Of a stretch of 13,090 nt of DNA, positions 1 to 6,615 are shown piece by piece. The position numbers and the translations under genes were made by a program. This DNA is from Rhodospirillaceae bacterium. GTDB taxonomy: Bacteria; Pseudomonadota; Alphaproteobacteria; Rhodospirillales_A; Casp-alpha2. The notes under the pieces are model-generated. The model saw only the letters and a list, made by a program, of their open reading frames with translations. It searched no databases and had not been told where the DNA came from. The stretch is from the NCBI GenBank assembly GCA_003488105.1, contig DNMS01000125.1, positions 632 through 13,721 on the forward strand, in the 5' to 3' direction. Each line of letters opens with the position of its first letter. Positions within the stretch are counted from its first letter, which is position 1.

Positions 1-1251
1 CGCCTGTTTCAGCCGGCCATCCGCTTGGCGCGGGACGGCTTCCCCATATCGGAACGTCTGGCCCGCCAGATCGCGGGCGACCGGCATCTGCGCAAGGTAC
101 CAGAGACGAAAGCCTATTTCTTCGACGGCGCCGCGCCCAAGGCCGCCGGCACGATCCTGAAGAATCCGGACCTGGCCGATACCCTGGAACGGATCGCGGA
201 AAAGGGCGCCGATGCCTTCTATTCCGGGGACCTCGCCCGCGCCATCGCCGACGCGGTGACCAACGCGCCCATTCATCCCGCCGTGATGACCCTGGCCGAC
301 ATATCGGCCTACCAAGCCAAGAAACGCCCCGCCGTCTGCGCCCGATATCGCGATTACAACGTCTGCGGCATGGGGCCGCCATCGTCGGGCGGGCTGGCGG
401 TGGCCCAAACCCTGGGTATGCTTAACCTTTTCCCCCTCGCCGCCACCGGGCCGGACAGTGCCCGGGCGCTACACCTGATCGCCGAGGCCGAACGCCTGGC
501 CTTCGCCGACCGCGCCGGCTATGTCGGCGACAGCGACGTCGTGCCGGTGCCGGTCAAGGGCATGGTCGATGCGGGCTATCTCGCCGAACGGGCGCGGCTG
601 ATCGATCCCGCGCAGGCCAAGGACGGTCTGGTCGACCCGGGTCATCCGCCGGGGGCCGAGGCCGCCTACCGCGGCCCGGACGATCCGCTCAAGGGCCTGT
701 CGACGGCGCATATGAGCATCGCCGACCGCTTCGGAAATGCGGTTTCCTTCACCACCACCGTGGAAAGCGCCTTCGGCGCCCGCCTGATGGTGAAGGGCTT
801 TTTGTTGAACAACCAACTGACGGATTTTTCCTTCCGCCCGGAATGGCGGGGCCGCCCCGCGCCCAACCGGGTCGCCCCCGGCAAGCGGCCGCGATCCTCG
901 ATGTCACCAACCATCGTGCTGGACAGGGACGGCCGCTTCCTCATGGCCATGGGCTCGCCCGGCGGATCGCGCATCATCGGCTATACGGCGCGGGCGGTGT
1001 TGGGCGTGCTGGCCTGGAACCTGGACATGCAGGGGGCGGTCGACCTGCCCCATGTCATGAACCGGGGGGGCGCCACGGAGGTCGAGGAAGAACTGATCCC
1101 GGCCATCGCCGACCTGAAAGCCATGGGCCATCAGGTCAAGGTCGGGCGCATGATCAGCGGCCTGCAGGGGATTCTGAAAACGCCCGCAGGCCTGGCCGGC
1201 GGCGCCGACCGGCGGCGCGAGGGCGTGGTCCTGGGCGACGACGGCCCATGA
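1..1251 (+). CDS. Gamma-glutamyltransferase family protein, 3' part (5' end outside window)
   Basis: This is an Ntn-hydrolase of the gamma-glutamyltransferase (GGT) family. Members are made as a proenzyme, usually exported, that cleaves itself before a threonine; they then move or hydrolyse the gamma-glutamyl group of glutathione and related compounds. The frame is open from base 1 and reads straight into family sequence (LFQPAIRLARDGFP), so the signal peptide and N-terminal third are missing from the window. The processing site and nucleophile is the Thr codon at 703-705 in STAHMS. Substrate-pocket elements follow: LLNNQLTDFS, the SSMSPT serine pair, and the oxyanion motif GSPGGS. Two departures from E. 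coli GGT are visible: Glu (codon 763-765) where E. coli has Asn411, and a lid loop about five residues shorter. The gene ends convergent with tam, 16 bases apart. Family assignment is firm; activity on glutathione rather than another gamma-glutamyl or acyl substrate is not. Confidence 0.93.
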   Translation, partial: RLFQPAIRLARDGFPISERLARQIAGDRHLRKVPETKAYFFDGAAPKAAGTILKNPDLADTLERIAEKGADAFYSGDLARAIADAVTNAPIHPAVMTLADISAYQAKKRPAVCARYRDYNVCGMGPPSSGGLAVAQTLGMLNLFPLAATGPDSARALHLIAEAERLAFADRAGYVGDSDVVPVPVKGMVDAGYLAERARLIDPAQAKDGLVDPGHPPGAEAAYRGPDDPLKGLSTAHMSIADRFGNAVSFTTTVESAFGARLMVKGFLLNNQLTDFSFRPEWRGRPAPNRVAPGKRPRSSMSPTIVLDRDGRFLMAMGSPGGSRIIGYTARAVLGVLAWNLDMQGAVDLPHVMNRGGATEVEEELIPAIADLKAMGHQVKVGRMISGLQGILKTPAGLAGGADRRREGVVLGDDGP

Positions 1252-1267
1252 CCGACCCTGCTGTGCG

Positions 1268-2056
1268 CTATTTCACCGCGACGATGAACAGCCGGCGGAA
1301 GTGGAACAGGGTCTTACCGTCGGCGCGCTTGGGATAGGCCGCCTGCATCGCCTTCGAATAGGTCGCGAAGAATTCGGCGTTTTCATCCGGGTCGGTCAGC
1401 GCGTCCAGCAGCGGCTTGAGGGCCGAGCCCTTGGTCCATTCGGCAACGGGATTATCGCCTTCCATGACCTGGGAATAGACCGTTTCCCAGATATCCAGGC
1501 TGCTGGCATGGGGCGCGATGTAATCGTAATAGGCGTCCGGGTCGTGGACCGGAAATTCCCGCAACACCGGCTCCAGCTTGGCCCGCCAAGGGCCGTCCTC
1601 GACCACCTGGCGCATGCCCATGTGCGAGGGGGCGGCATGGTTATGGGGCATTTGCACGGCCAGCACCCCGCCCGGCGCGAGATGCCCCATCAGGCGCGGG
1701 AACAGGACCGCGTGGTTGTCGATCCATTGCAGGGCGGCGTTGGAATAGATCAGGTCCGCCGGGGCGTCGGGCGCCCAGGTCGCGGCATCGGCCTGCTGCC
1801 AATCGCCGTCGGGATGTTCGGCCCGCGCCTTGGCCAGCATTTCTTCCGATGAATCGATCCCGACATGGCGGGCGTTCGGCCAGCGGCCCATGAGGAACGG
1901 CGTCACGTTGCCGGGCCCGCAGCCCAGGTCATAGACCACCGAGGGGTCATCAAGGGCGATGCGGTTGATGAGGTCGAGGGCCGGGCGCATGCGGTGGCCC
2001 GCGAATTTCAGGTACTGACCGGGATTCCAGGTGGGCTGCTTGTTGGGTGCGGACAT
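1268..2056 (-). CDS. tam: Trans-aconitate 2-methyltransferase
   Basis: A cytosolic SAM-dependent methyltransferase that esterifies trans-aconitate, a spontaneous by-product of cis-aconitate that inhibits aconitase; in E. coli it acts as detoxification beside the TCA cycle. The 262-residue product has the usual length and resembles E. coli Tam along its whole length: WNPGQYLKFAGHRMRPA at the N terminus, SAM motif I DLGCGPG (43-49), the acidic residue after strand 2 in GIDSS (Asp68), Asp90 in QQADA, NAALQW (106-111), LAVQMPH and the C-terminal FHFRRLFIVA. The ATG is supported by an AAGGA ribosome site at 2066-2070, nine bases upstream. It lies 88 bases after the histidine kinase on the same strand, so it could be the last gene of that transcript or have its own promoter. 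It converges with the GGT gene. No key residue appears to be missing. Confidence 0.93.
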   Translation of the reverse strand: MSAPNKQPTWNPGQYLKFAGHRMRPALDLINRIALDDPSVVYDLGCGPGNVTPFLMGRWPNARHVGIDSSEEMLAKARAEHPDGDWQQADAATWAPDAPADLIYSNAALQWIDNHAVLFPRLMGHLAPGGVLAVQMPHNHAAPSHMGMRQVVEDGPWRAKLEPVLREFPVHDPDAYYDYIAPHASSLDIWETVYSQVMEGDNPVAEWTKGSALKPLLDALTDPDENAEFFATYSKAMQAAYPKRADGKTLFHFRRLFIVAVK

Positions 2057-2144
2057 GACGGCAAATCCTTTAAACGAATAACCAGATTGCGATGCCAGCC
2101 CCGGTCGGGACTTTAGACAGGCGCCGCGCCCGGCGCAACGACGA

Positions 2145-3548
2145 TCACGCCGGTTTCAGGCGCAGGCGGAATGCCGTGCCCTCGGGCCCCGTGGCCGCCA
2201 GGGCGATCTCGCCGCCGTGGGCATGAATGACTTCCCGCGCGATGACCAGCCCCAGGCCCGTGCCGCCTTCCCGCGCCGATCCGGCGAAGGGTTGGAACAG
2301 ATGTTCGGTCGCCTGCGCGGGCATGCCGGGGCCGTCGTCGATGATCTCGACGATCAAGGAGTCCGCGTCCTCGACGGCGGTGACGCGCACGCTCGACGCC
2401 CCCGCCTCGCGGGCGTTGCGGCCCAGGTTTTCGAACACCCGCAGCATCTGCGCCGCATCGGCCATCAGGCAGATCTCGTCCGGCACTTCGTTACGCCAAT
2501 CGAAGGGGCCGCCCCCGCTGTCGGGCCGTTCCTGGGTCAGGGTCTCACCCGCCATGTGGACGATCTCGGCCAGGCGGTTCCGCTTGGCGTTCAGGGTCGG
2601 CATGGTCGCAGACGCATAATCCAATGTCTGGCCGCACAGGTTCACGGCCCGGTCCATGGCGCGGAACATGCGCGGCACCAAGCGCTGCACGTCCGGATCG
2701 TCGCTGGCCGCCAGGCGGTCACCGATCAGCATCGCCGTGGCCAGGGAATTGCGCAGGTCATGGTTCACCTTGGTCACCGCCGCGCCCAGCATGGCCAGGC
2801 GATCCTTCTGCCGCAGGGCCAGGCGCAATTCGTGCTGCATGACCGCCAGTTCGCGCTGGGCGATGCCGATTTCGTCGGGCCGGTCGGACGGTTTGAAGAT
2901 GCGGGTTTCGTCCTCGGGTGCCCTGCGGAACCTTTCCATGCCCGCCGTGATGCGGCGCATGGGGCGCACGAACATCAGCATCAGACTGATGTAGAGCAGA
3001 CCGGCCGTGAACAGCGAGATCGCCAGCGACAATTGAAAGATGCGGTGTGAAAAGGCCAGCATCTCGTCCCGCATGGGGGCTTCGTCGATATAGATTTCGA
3101 CCTGCACGCCGGGCCGTTTGGGCGTTTCACCGATGATGCGCAGGATGCGGTTTTCCGTCTGCGCCAGCGTCACGAAGGCGTCTTCGATCCAACCGGGAAA
3201 TCCGCTCATCCGCAGGTCGTAGACCGCATCGACCCGGGGCGGCATCTCGCCGCCGGCGATCAGGATGCGCTGGTCATGCTGGCGCAGCGCGATGGCATAG
3301 GTATCCGTGGTCTTCAAAAGCGTGCGGCCCAAATTATCGTCGGCGGCCTGCTCCGGCATGTTCTCGATGGCAAGCGTCGCCAGGTGCGCGCGCACGATGC
3401 GTTCCTCAAGATAATTCTTGCGGAACCGCGCGACCGACGGCGTGTAGATGAACAGCTCGGCCAGCATGACGAACACCACCGTCAGCACGAGAAGACGCGC
3501 GGACAGGCTTTGGTGGGCCTTGGGCGGGAGCGGGTTGAGATCGGACAT
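2145..3548 (-). CDS. Membrane sensor histidine kinase with HAMP domain (HDLRN type)
   Basis: An inner-membrane two-component sensor that should autophosphorylate and pass phosphate to a response regulator, not present in this window. In the 467-residue form: transmembrane segment 1 at about 18-38, an extracytoplasmic domain at about 40-168, transmembrane segment 2 at about 171-194, HAMP linker about 195-250, then dimerisation/phosphoacceptor helices with His263 in VNHDLRNSLATA. The ATPase domain shows the N box (FENLGRNAREA, 372-382), G1 box DDGPG (404-408) and G2 box GGTGLGL (428-434), so it appears catalytically complete. The ATG at 3548 gives a natural N terminus but has no clear Shine-Dalgarno sequence; an in-frame GTG at 3572-3570 would overlap the oxidoreductase stop as GTGA and add eight residues. 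The signal sensed is unknown. Its position 20 bases behind the flavoprotein gene suggests cotranscription. Confidence 0.9.
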   Translation of the reverse strand: MSDLNPLPPKAHQSLSARLLVLTVVFVMLAELFIYTPSVARFRKNYLEERIVRAHLATLAIENMPEQAADDNLGRTLLKTTDTYAIALRQHDQRILIAGGEMPPRVDAVYDLRMSGFPGWIEDAFVTLAQTENRILRIIGETPKRPGVQVEIYIDEAPMRDEMLAFSHRIFQLSLAISLFTAGLLYISLMLMFVRPMRRITAGMERFRRAPEDETRIFKPSDRPDEIGIAQRELAVMQHELRLALRQKDRLAMLGAAVTKVNHDLRNSLATAMLIGDRLAASDDPDVQRLVPRMFRAMDRAVNLCGQTLDYASATMPTLNAKRNRLAEIVHMAGETLTQERPDSGGGPFDWRNEVPDEICLMADAAQMLRVFENLGRNAREAGASSVRVTAVEDADSLIVEIIDDGPGMPAQATEHLFQPFAGSAREGGTGLGLVIAREVIHAHGGEIALAATGPEGTAFRLRLKPA

Positions 3549-3568
3549 GTGTGAGGTTAAGCGGCCAG

Positions 3569-5005
3569 TCACCAAAGCTTCAAGAGGAAGCGGACAATGG
3601 CCCGGGTGCGGTCCGTGAACAGCTTGGGCGTGAAATAGCTGCCGGCGGCGCGTTTCGAGACCTCGCCCAGGGTCGGATAAGGCAGGATGATGGTCGCCAG
3701 GTCGCCCACCTTCATGCCCTTGGCGAGGGCCAGCACCCAAAGCTGAATGTGTTCCCCCGCTTGGTGTCCGGCGATGCCACAGCCGAGAATCTTGCCCTTG
3801 GGCGTGACGATGGCCTTGACCAGGCCTTCGGTCGCGCGCTCCGCCTGGGCGCGGTCGTTGTCGTGAAAGGGCCAGCGCAGGACGTTGAATTCGATGCCCG
3901 CGTCGCGGGCCTTCTTTTCCGTCAGCCCGACCTGGGCCAGTTCCGGCGCGGTATAGGTCACCCAGGGAACGACGGAATGGTCGGCCTTGGCGGGGATGCG
4001 GAACAGGGCGTTCTTGATCACCACGCCCGCGTGATAGCCGGCGACATGGGTGAACTGCAGCCCGCCCGCGACATCGCCGATGGCGAAGACCTTCTTGTTG
4101 GTGCTGCGCAGGCGGGCATCGACCGTAATGCCCTTGGGCGTGTGGTCGATCCCGGCCTTTTCCAGATCCAGGCCCGCGACGTTGGCCCGTCGTCCCGCCG
4201 CGACCAGCAGGTGGCTGCCCTCAATACGCTGGCTTTCGCCGCCGTCCTCGATGGTCACGGCGACGCCCGTATCCGTCTTTTCGACGCCTGCGATCTTGAT
4301 GCCTTCGCGGATGTCGATGCCGCCCGCGACCAGGGCACGGCGCACAACATCGACCAGGTCCCCGTCGTCGTTGGCCATGATGGAGAACATTTCCAACAGC
4401 GTGACCTTGCAGCCCAATTGAGCATGGGCCTGGGCCATCTCGACGCCGATCGGCCCGCCGCCGATGACGATCAGGTGCTCGGGCAGGCTGTCGCGGTCGA
4501 ACACGCTTTCGTTGGTCAGGAAGTCGACCCCGTCCAGGCCCGGAATGGGCGGCACGGCGGCCGAGGACCCGGTGGCGACGACGAAACGTTTGGCGCGGAT
4601 TTCCGTGTCGCCCGCCTGCACCCGGTCCGGGCCGGTGAAGCGTCCGTGTTCGCGGATCACGGTCACGCCCAGGCCTTCGAACCGTTCCTGGGAATCCATC
4701 GGCCGGATGGCGTCGATCACGCTCTCGACATGGCCGTAGACGGCCTTGCCGTCTAACCCGTCAAGGGTCGCCCGGACGCCGAACCGTCCGGCATCCCGCA
4801 CGGCCTGGGCGGCATGGCCGGCGGCCAACAGGGCCTTGGACGGCACGCAGCCGTAATTCAGGCAGTCACCGCCCATTTCGCCCTTTTCGATCAGCACGAC
4901 GCGGGCCCCCATCTGTGACGCCCCGGCGGCGACAGACAAGCCGCCCGACCCGGCGCCGATCACGCAGATGTCCGTGTCGATGCGGGTTGGCGGTGGGTTG
5001 TTCAC
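3569..5005 (-). CDS. FAD/NAD(P) pyridine nucleotide-disulfide oxidoreductase, MerA/Lpd-like
   Basis: A class I flavoprotein disulfide reductase, 478 residues. Family members pass electrons from NAD(P)H through FAD to an active-site cysteine pair. Visible elements in order: FAD Rossmann motif GAGSGG (17-22), redox pair Cys48/Cys53 in CLNYGCVPSK, NAD(P) motif GGGPIG (182-187), second FAD motif AIGDV (308-312), and a dimerisation domain with YPTLGE (443-448). In lipoamide dehydrogenase that last motif begins with the catalytic His; here it is Tyr443, as in mercuric reductase. There is no NmerA heavy-metal domain and no C-terminal cysteine pair (the protein ends FLLKLW), so a mercuric reductase call is not supported. 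The start is GTG, overlapping the stop of the TVP38 gene as GTGA, with GGAGG at 5012-5016. Homologues fused behind a TVP38 domain are known, which favours joint function. The natural substrate is unknown. Confidence 0.9.
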   Translation of the reverse strand: MNNPPPTRIDTDICVIGAGSGGLSVAAGASQMGARVVLIEKGEMGGDCLNYGCVPSKALLAAGHAAQAVRDAGRFGVRATLDGLDGKAVYGHVESVIDAIRPMDSQERFEGLGVTVIREHGRFTGPDRVQAGDTEIRAKRFVVATGSSAAVPPIPGLDGVDFLTNESVFDRDSLPEHLIVIGGGPIGVEMAQAHAQLGCKVTLLEMFSIMANDDGDLVDVVRRALVAGGIDIREGIKIAGVEKTDTGVAVTIEDGGESQRIEGSHLLVAAGRRANVAGLDLEKAGIDHTPKGITVDARLRSTNKKVFAIGDVAGGLQFTHVAGYHAGVVIKNALFRIPAKADHSVVPWVTYTAPELAQVGLTEKKARDAGIEFNVLRWPFHDNDRAQAERATEGLVKAIVTPKGKILGCGIAGHQAGEHIQLWVLALAKGMKVGDLATIILPYPTLGEVSKRAAGSYFTPKLFTDRTRAIVRFLLKLW

Positions 5006-5775
5006 GACACACCTCCGCGACGTTCTTTGATGCGGCGCAGGAACACCGGGATCAGGGCCAGCACGGCCAGGCCCAGCAGCGGGCCCATGATGTGCGGTTC
5101 GAACACGATGGTCAGGTCCGGCGTGCCACCCTGGTCAAGCACGGCGCCGAGGCCGCTGCCGACGCTGGCGAACACGAAGGTCGCCGGCGCGATGCCGAGG
5201 ATCGTCGCGACCACGAAGGCCACGGCACCCACGTTGAGGAAAGCCGGCACCAGATTGACCAGCCAGAACGGAAACACCGGCACCAGACGCAGGAACATCA
5301 GGTAGGAAAAGGCGTTCTTGCGGAAGCCTTCCTCCATGCGCCGCACGAAGGGACCGGCCTTCTTGTATAAAAGGTCGCCGATGGCATAGCGCGCGGCCAG
5401 GAACACGATCAACGAGCCCAAGGTCGCGGCGACCACGACGATCGCCGCCCCCAGGGCCGTGCCGAACACGAAACCGGCCAGCAAGGTCATCCAGATCGCC
5501 CCCGGGATCGACAGCGCGACCACCACCGTATAGGCAGCGCCGAACAACAGCGCCGTCAACGCCTGATGGGCGGCGTAATAGTCAAGCACCGCCGTGCGAT
5601 GGGTCTTGAGGGCGTCGAGCGACACATAAGTGTGCAGGTCGAAGACGAAGAACAGAAGCGTGGCCAGGACCAGAACCAGGACGGGGATCAACCGTTTCAC
5701 GGAAAACCGCCCGGATTTCGGGCCGTCGGCCGTGTCGGCGGCGGGCTGTCCGTCGTGATCGAGGGCCTTGCGCAT
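5002..5775 (-). CDS. TVP38/TMEM64 family inner-membrane protein
   Basis: A polytopic membrane protein of the TVP38/TMEM64 (SNARE-associated, DedA superfamily) group. Eukaryotic relatives TMEM41B and VMP1 are lipid scramblases; the role of bacterial TVP38 proteins is not settled. In the 257-residue form a polar, Asp/Lys-containing N terminus is followed by a membrane segment at about 28-46, then the family core with IPGAIWMTLLAGFVFGTALGA (89-110), a hydrophobic stretch to 130, FLRLVPVFPF followed by NLVPAF (161-179) with the conserved Arg and prolines, a segment at 184-207, and a last helix at 228-246 before a basic tail. The start at 5775 is chosen for its AAGG site; an ATG at 5793 (six residues longer) and a GTG at 5853 are alternatives. 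It is the first gene of the minus-strand run and overlaps the flavoprotein gene by GTGA. Confidence 0.88.
   Translation of the reverse strand: MRKALDHDGQPAADTADGPKSGRFSVKRLIPVLVLVLATLLFFVFDLHTYVSLDALKTHRTAVLDYYAAHQALTALLFGAAYTVVVALSIPGAIWMTLLAGFVFGTALGAAIVVVAATLGSLIVFLAARYAIGDLLYKKAGPFVRRMEEGFRKNAFSYLMFLRLVPVFPFWLVNLVPAFLNVGAVAFVVATILGIAPATFVFASVGSGLGAVLDQGGTPDLTIVFEPHIMGPLLGLAVLALIPVFLRRIKERRGGVS
5012..5016 (-). promoter_or_regulatory. Ribosome binding site of the oxidoreductase gene
   Basis: A full GGAGG on the minus strand, six bases before the GTG at 5005-5003. It lies inside the last codons of the TVP38 gene and supports the non-ATG start and the four-base overlap, so translation of the two genes is probably coupled. 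Confidence 0.8.
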
Positions 5776-5783
5776 GTCTGTAA

Positions 5784-5787
5784 CCTT
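5784..5787 (-). promoter_or_regulatory. Ribosome binding site supporting the TVP38 start
   Basis: AAGG on the minus strand, eight bases before the ATG at 5775-5773. The in-frame ATG at 5793-5791 is preceded by a C-rich run with no Shine-Dalgarno match, and the GTG at 5853 has only a weak one, so this site decides the chosen start. It is a short match and the choice remains open. Confidence 0.45.
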
Positions 5788-5875
5788 GTTCATGAATGGG
5801 GGCCGCGAACGGCGGCGGCTCCCGGTTTCTATCCTCCGGGTACCAAAAGGCACAAGCGAATGCGCCTCACGCCAG

Positions 5876-5887
5876 GGTCAATTGACC
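5876..5887. promoter_or_regulatory. Perfect 12-bp palindrome, possible operator
   Basis: GGTCAATTGACC reads the same on both strands with no spacer. It lies between the divergent TVP38 and rpmH genes, about 100 bases before the TVP38 start and about 70 bases before the rpmH -35. A dimeric regulator could bind here, most plausibly for the minus-strand run, but I recognise no specific regulator. A palindrome this long is expected by chance in roughly one in thirty regions of this size, so the evidence is modest. Confidence 0.35.
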
Positions 5888-5906
5888 GTGAACGCCAAGT
5901 GATGCC

Positions 5907-5926
5907 CCCGGAAATCCGGGCTTTTT
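5907..5926 (+). terminator. Terminator-like hairpin upstream of the rpmH promoter
   Basis: CCCGG (5907-5911) pairs with CCGGG (5916-5920) across an AAAT loop and is followed by C and five T on the plus strand, the form of a short intrinsic terminator. On the minus strand no T-run follows, so it is directional. No plus-strand gene lies immediately upstream. It might block stray transcription entering the rpmH operon, or end a short unannotated transcript. The five-pair stem makes it weak. Confidence 0.4.
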
Positions 5927-5956
5927 ACGCGATTACGGACAAACCACCCAGGCCCG

Positions 5957-5985
5957 TTGACTTCATCGAACCAAGGCCTTAAAAA
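5957..5985 (+). promoter_or_regulatory. Sigma-70 type promoter of the rpmH cluster
   Basis: The -35 element is TTGACT (5957-5962, five of six to consensus) and the -10 element is TAAAAA (5980-5985, four of six), separated by exactly 17 bases. Transcription would begin near 5991-5993, giving a leader of about 23 bases before rpmH. It is well placed for a strong constitutive promoter of ribosomal and membrane biogenesis genes. It was identified by eye. Confidence 0.6.
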
Positions 5986-6014
5986 GCGCACTCATTTTTC
6001 TAAGGAGACGTCGC

Positions 6015-6149
6015 GTGAAACGCACCTATCAGCCGAGCAGGCTTATTCGCAAGCGCCGCCACGGTTTCCGTAGCCGTATGGCGACCCCGGGCGGCCGGCG
6101 TGTGCTGGCGGCGCGGCGTGCCAAAGGCCGCAAGCGCCTGTCCGCTTAA
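6015..6149 (+). CDS. rpmH: 50S ribosomal protein L34
   Basis: A small, very basic protein of the large ribosomal subunit that packs against 23S rRNA. The product is 44 residues, the standard length. It carries the family signature: [20 protein letters not shown], then [21 protein letters not shown] to the end. The start is GTG, supported by a near-ideal TAAGGAG at 6001-6007, seven bases upstream. It is first in the cluster, followed after 39 bases by rnpA, the arrangement found across most bacteria. The proposed promoter lies directly upstream. No dnaA gene or DnaA boxes are visible next to it, unlike gammaproteobacteria. Confidence 0.97.
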   Translation: MKRTYQPSRLIRKRRHGFRSRMATPGGRRVLAARRAKGRKRLSA

Positions 6150-6188
6150 CAGCGCCTGTTCCCGCAAGCCGGTCGGAAGCGAGCCGCC

Positions 6189-6614
6189 ATGTCACCCACG
6201 GTGCCGAGGCTGAAACGCCGTGCCGACTTTCTCAAGGTGGCGCGGAAAGGACATAAGTGGGCAGCACCGGGGCTGGTGTTGCAGGCCTTTGATCGCACCG
6301 CTTTCGGCAACGGAGACACGGACACCGCCGGACCGGATTTCCGGGCCGGATTCACGGTGACACGCAAGGTCGGCAATGCCGTCGTGCGCAACCGCGCGCG
6401 CCGGCGCCTGAAGGCCGCCGCCGAACAGGTCTTGCCCGATTGCGCCAAAGCGGGGCATGACTACGTCCTGATCGGGCGCCAAGGCACCCTGGACCGGGCC
6501 TTTCCGGCGCTGATCGGCGACCTGCGCACGGCCCTGGAACGGGTCGGCACGCGCAAGAACGGGGGCGGAAACGGCCGCAGCGGCCGGGACCGCCGGGGGA
6601 AAGCGGAGATTTGA
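6189..6614 (+). CDS. rnpA: Ribonuclease P protein component
   Basis: The protein cofactor of RNase P. It binds the catalytic RNA and the 5' leader of precursor tRNAs and aids leader removal in the cytoplasm. The 141-residue product begins with LKRRADFLKVARKG, typical of the family, and has the RNA-binding signature KVGNAVVRNRARRRLKAAA (60-78) containing the RNR motif, then HDYVLIGR (about 89-96). A glycine- and arginine-rich tail of about 20 residues (from about 122) extends beyond the conserved fold, making it somewhat longer than the usual 110-125. A weak purine-rich GGAAGCGAG precedes the ATG. It ends one base before the yidD ATG, so translation of the two is probably coupled. Like other members it is held mainly by the RNR motif and its position after rpmH. 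Confidence 0.95.
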   Translation: MSPTVPRLKRRADFLKVARKGHKWAAPGLVLQAFDRTAFGNGDTDTAGPDFRAGFTVTRKVGNAVVRNRARRRLKAAAEQVLPDCAKAGHDYVLIGRQGTLDRAFPALIGDLRTALERVGTRKNGGGNGRSGRDRRGKAEI

Positions 6615-6615
6615 G

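Noticed and set aside
1248..1337. Small frame starting at an ATG that overlaps the GGT stop codon
   Set aside because: It runs antisense into the 3' end of tam, has a basic, featureless translation of about 29 residues and no ribosome site.
2121..2136. GCGCC/GGCGC hairpin just after the kinase stop codon
   Set aside because: Not followed by a T-run on the minus strand, so not an intrinsic terminator; such stems are expected at this GC content.
2110..2138. Possible tam promoter TTGCGC-17-TAAAGT on the minus strand
   Set aside because: Only seven of twelve consensus positions match; too weak to list as a feature, though a separate tam promoter is not excluded.
3549..3740. N-terminal extension of the histidine kinase to 3740
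   Set aside because: The added residues lie inside the 3' end of the oxidoreductase gene and read as off-frame sequence; the ATG at 3548 or the GTG at 3572 fits better.
3551..4756. 401-codon plus-strand open frame opposite the oxidoreductase gene
   Set aside because: Its translation resembles no protein family, while the opposite strand encodes a complete flavoprotein. Long antisense frames are common in GC-rich coding DNA.
3569..5005. Mercuric reductase (merA) assignment
   Set aside because: No C-terminal cysteine pair, no NmerA domain and no other mer genes nearby, despite the MerA-like tyrosine.
5776..6014. Replication origin next to rpmH
   Set aside because: No dnaA gene and no recognisable DnaA-box cluster or AT-rich unwinding region in the intergenic sequence.
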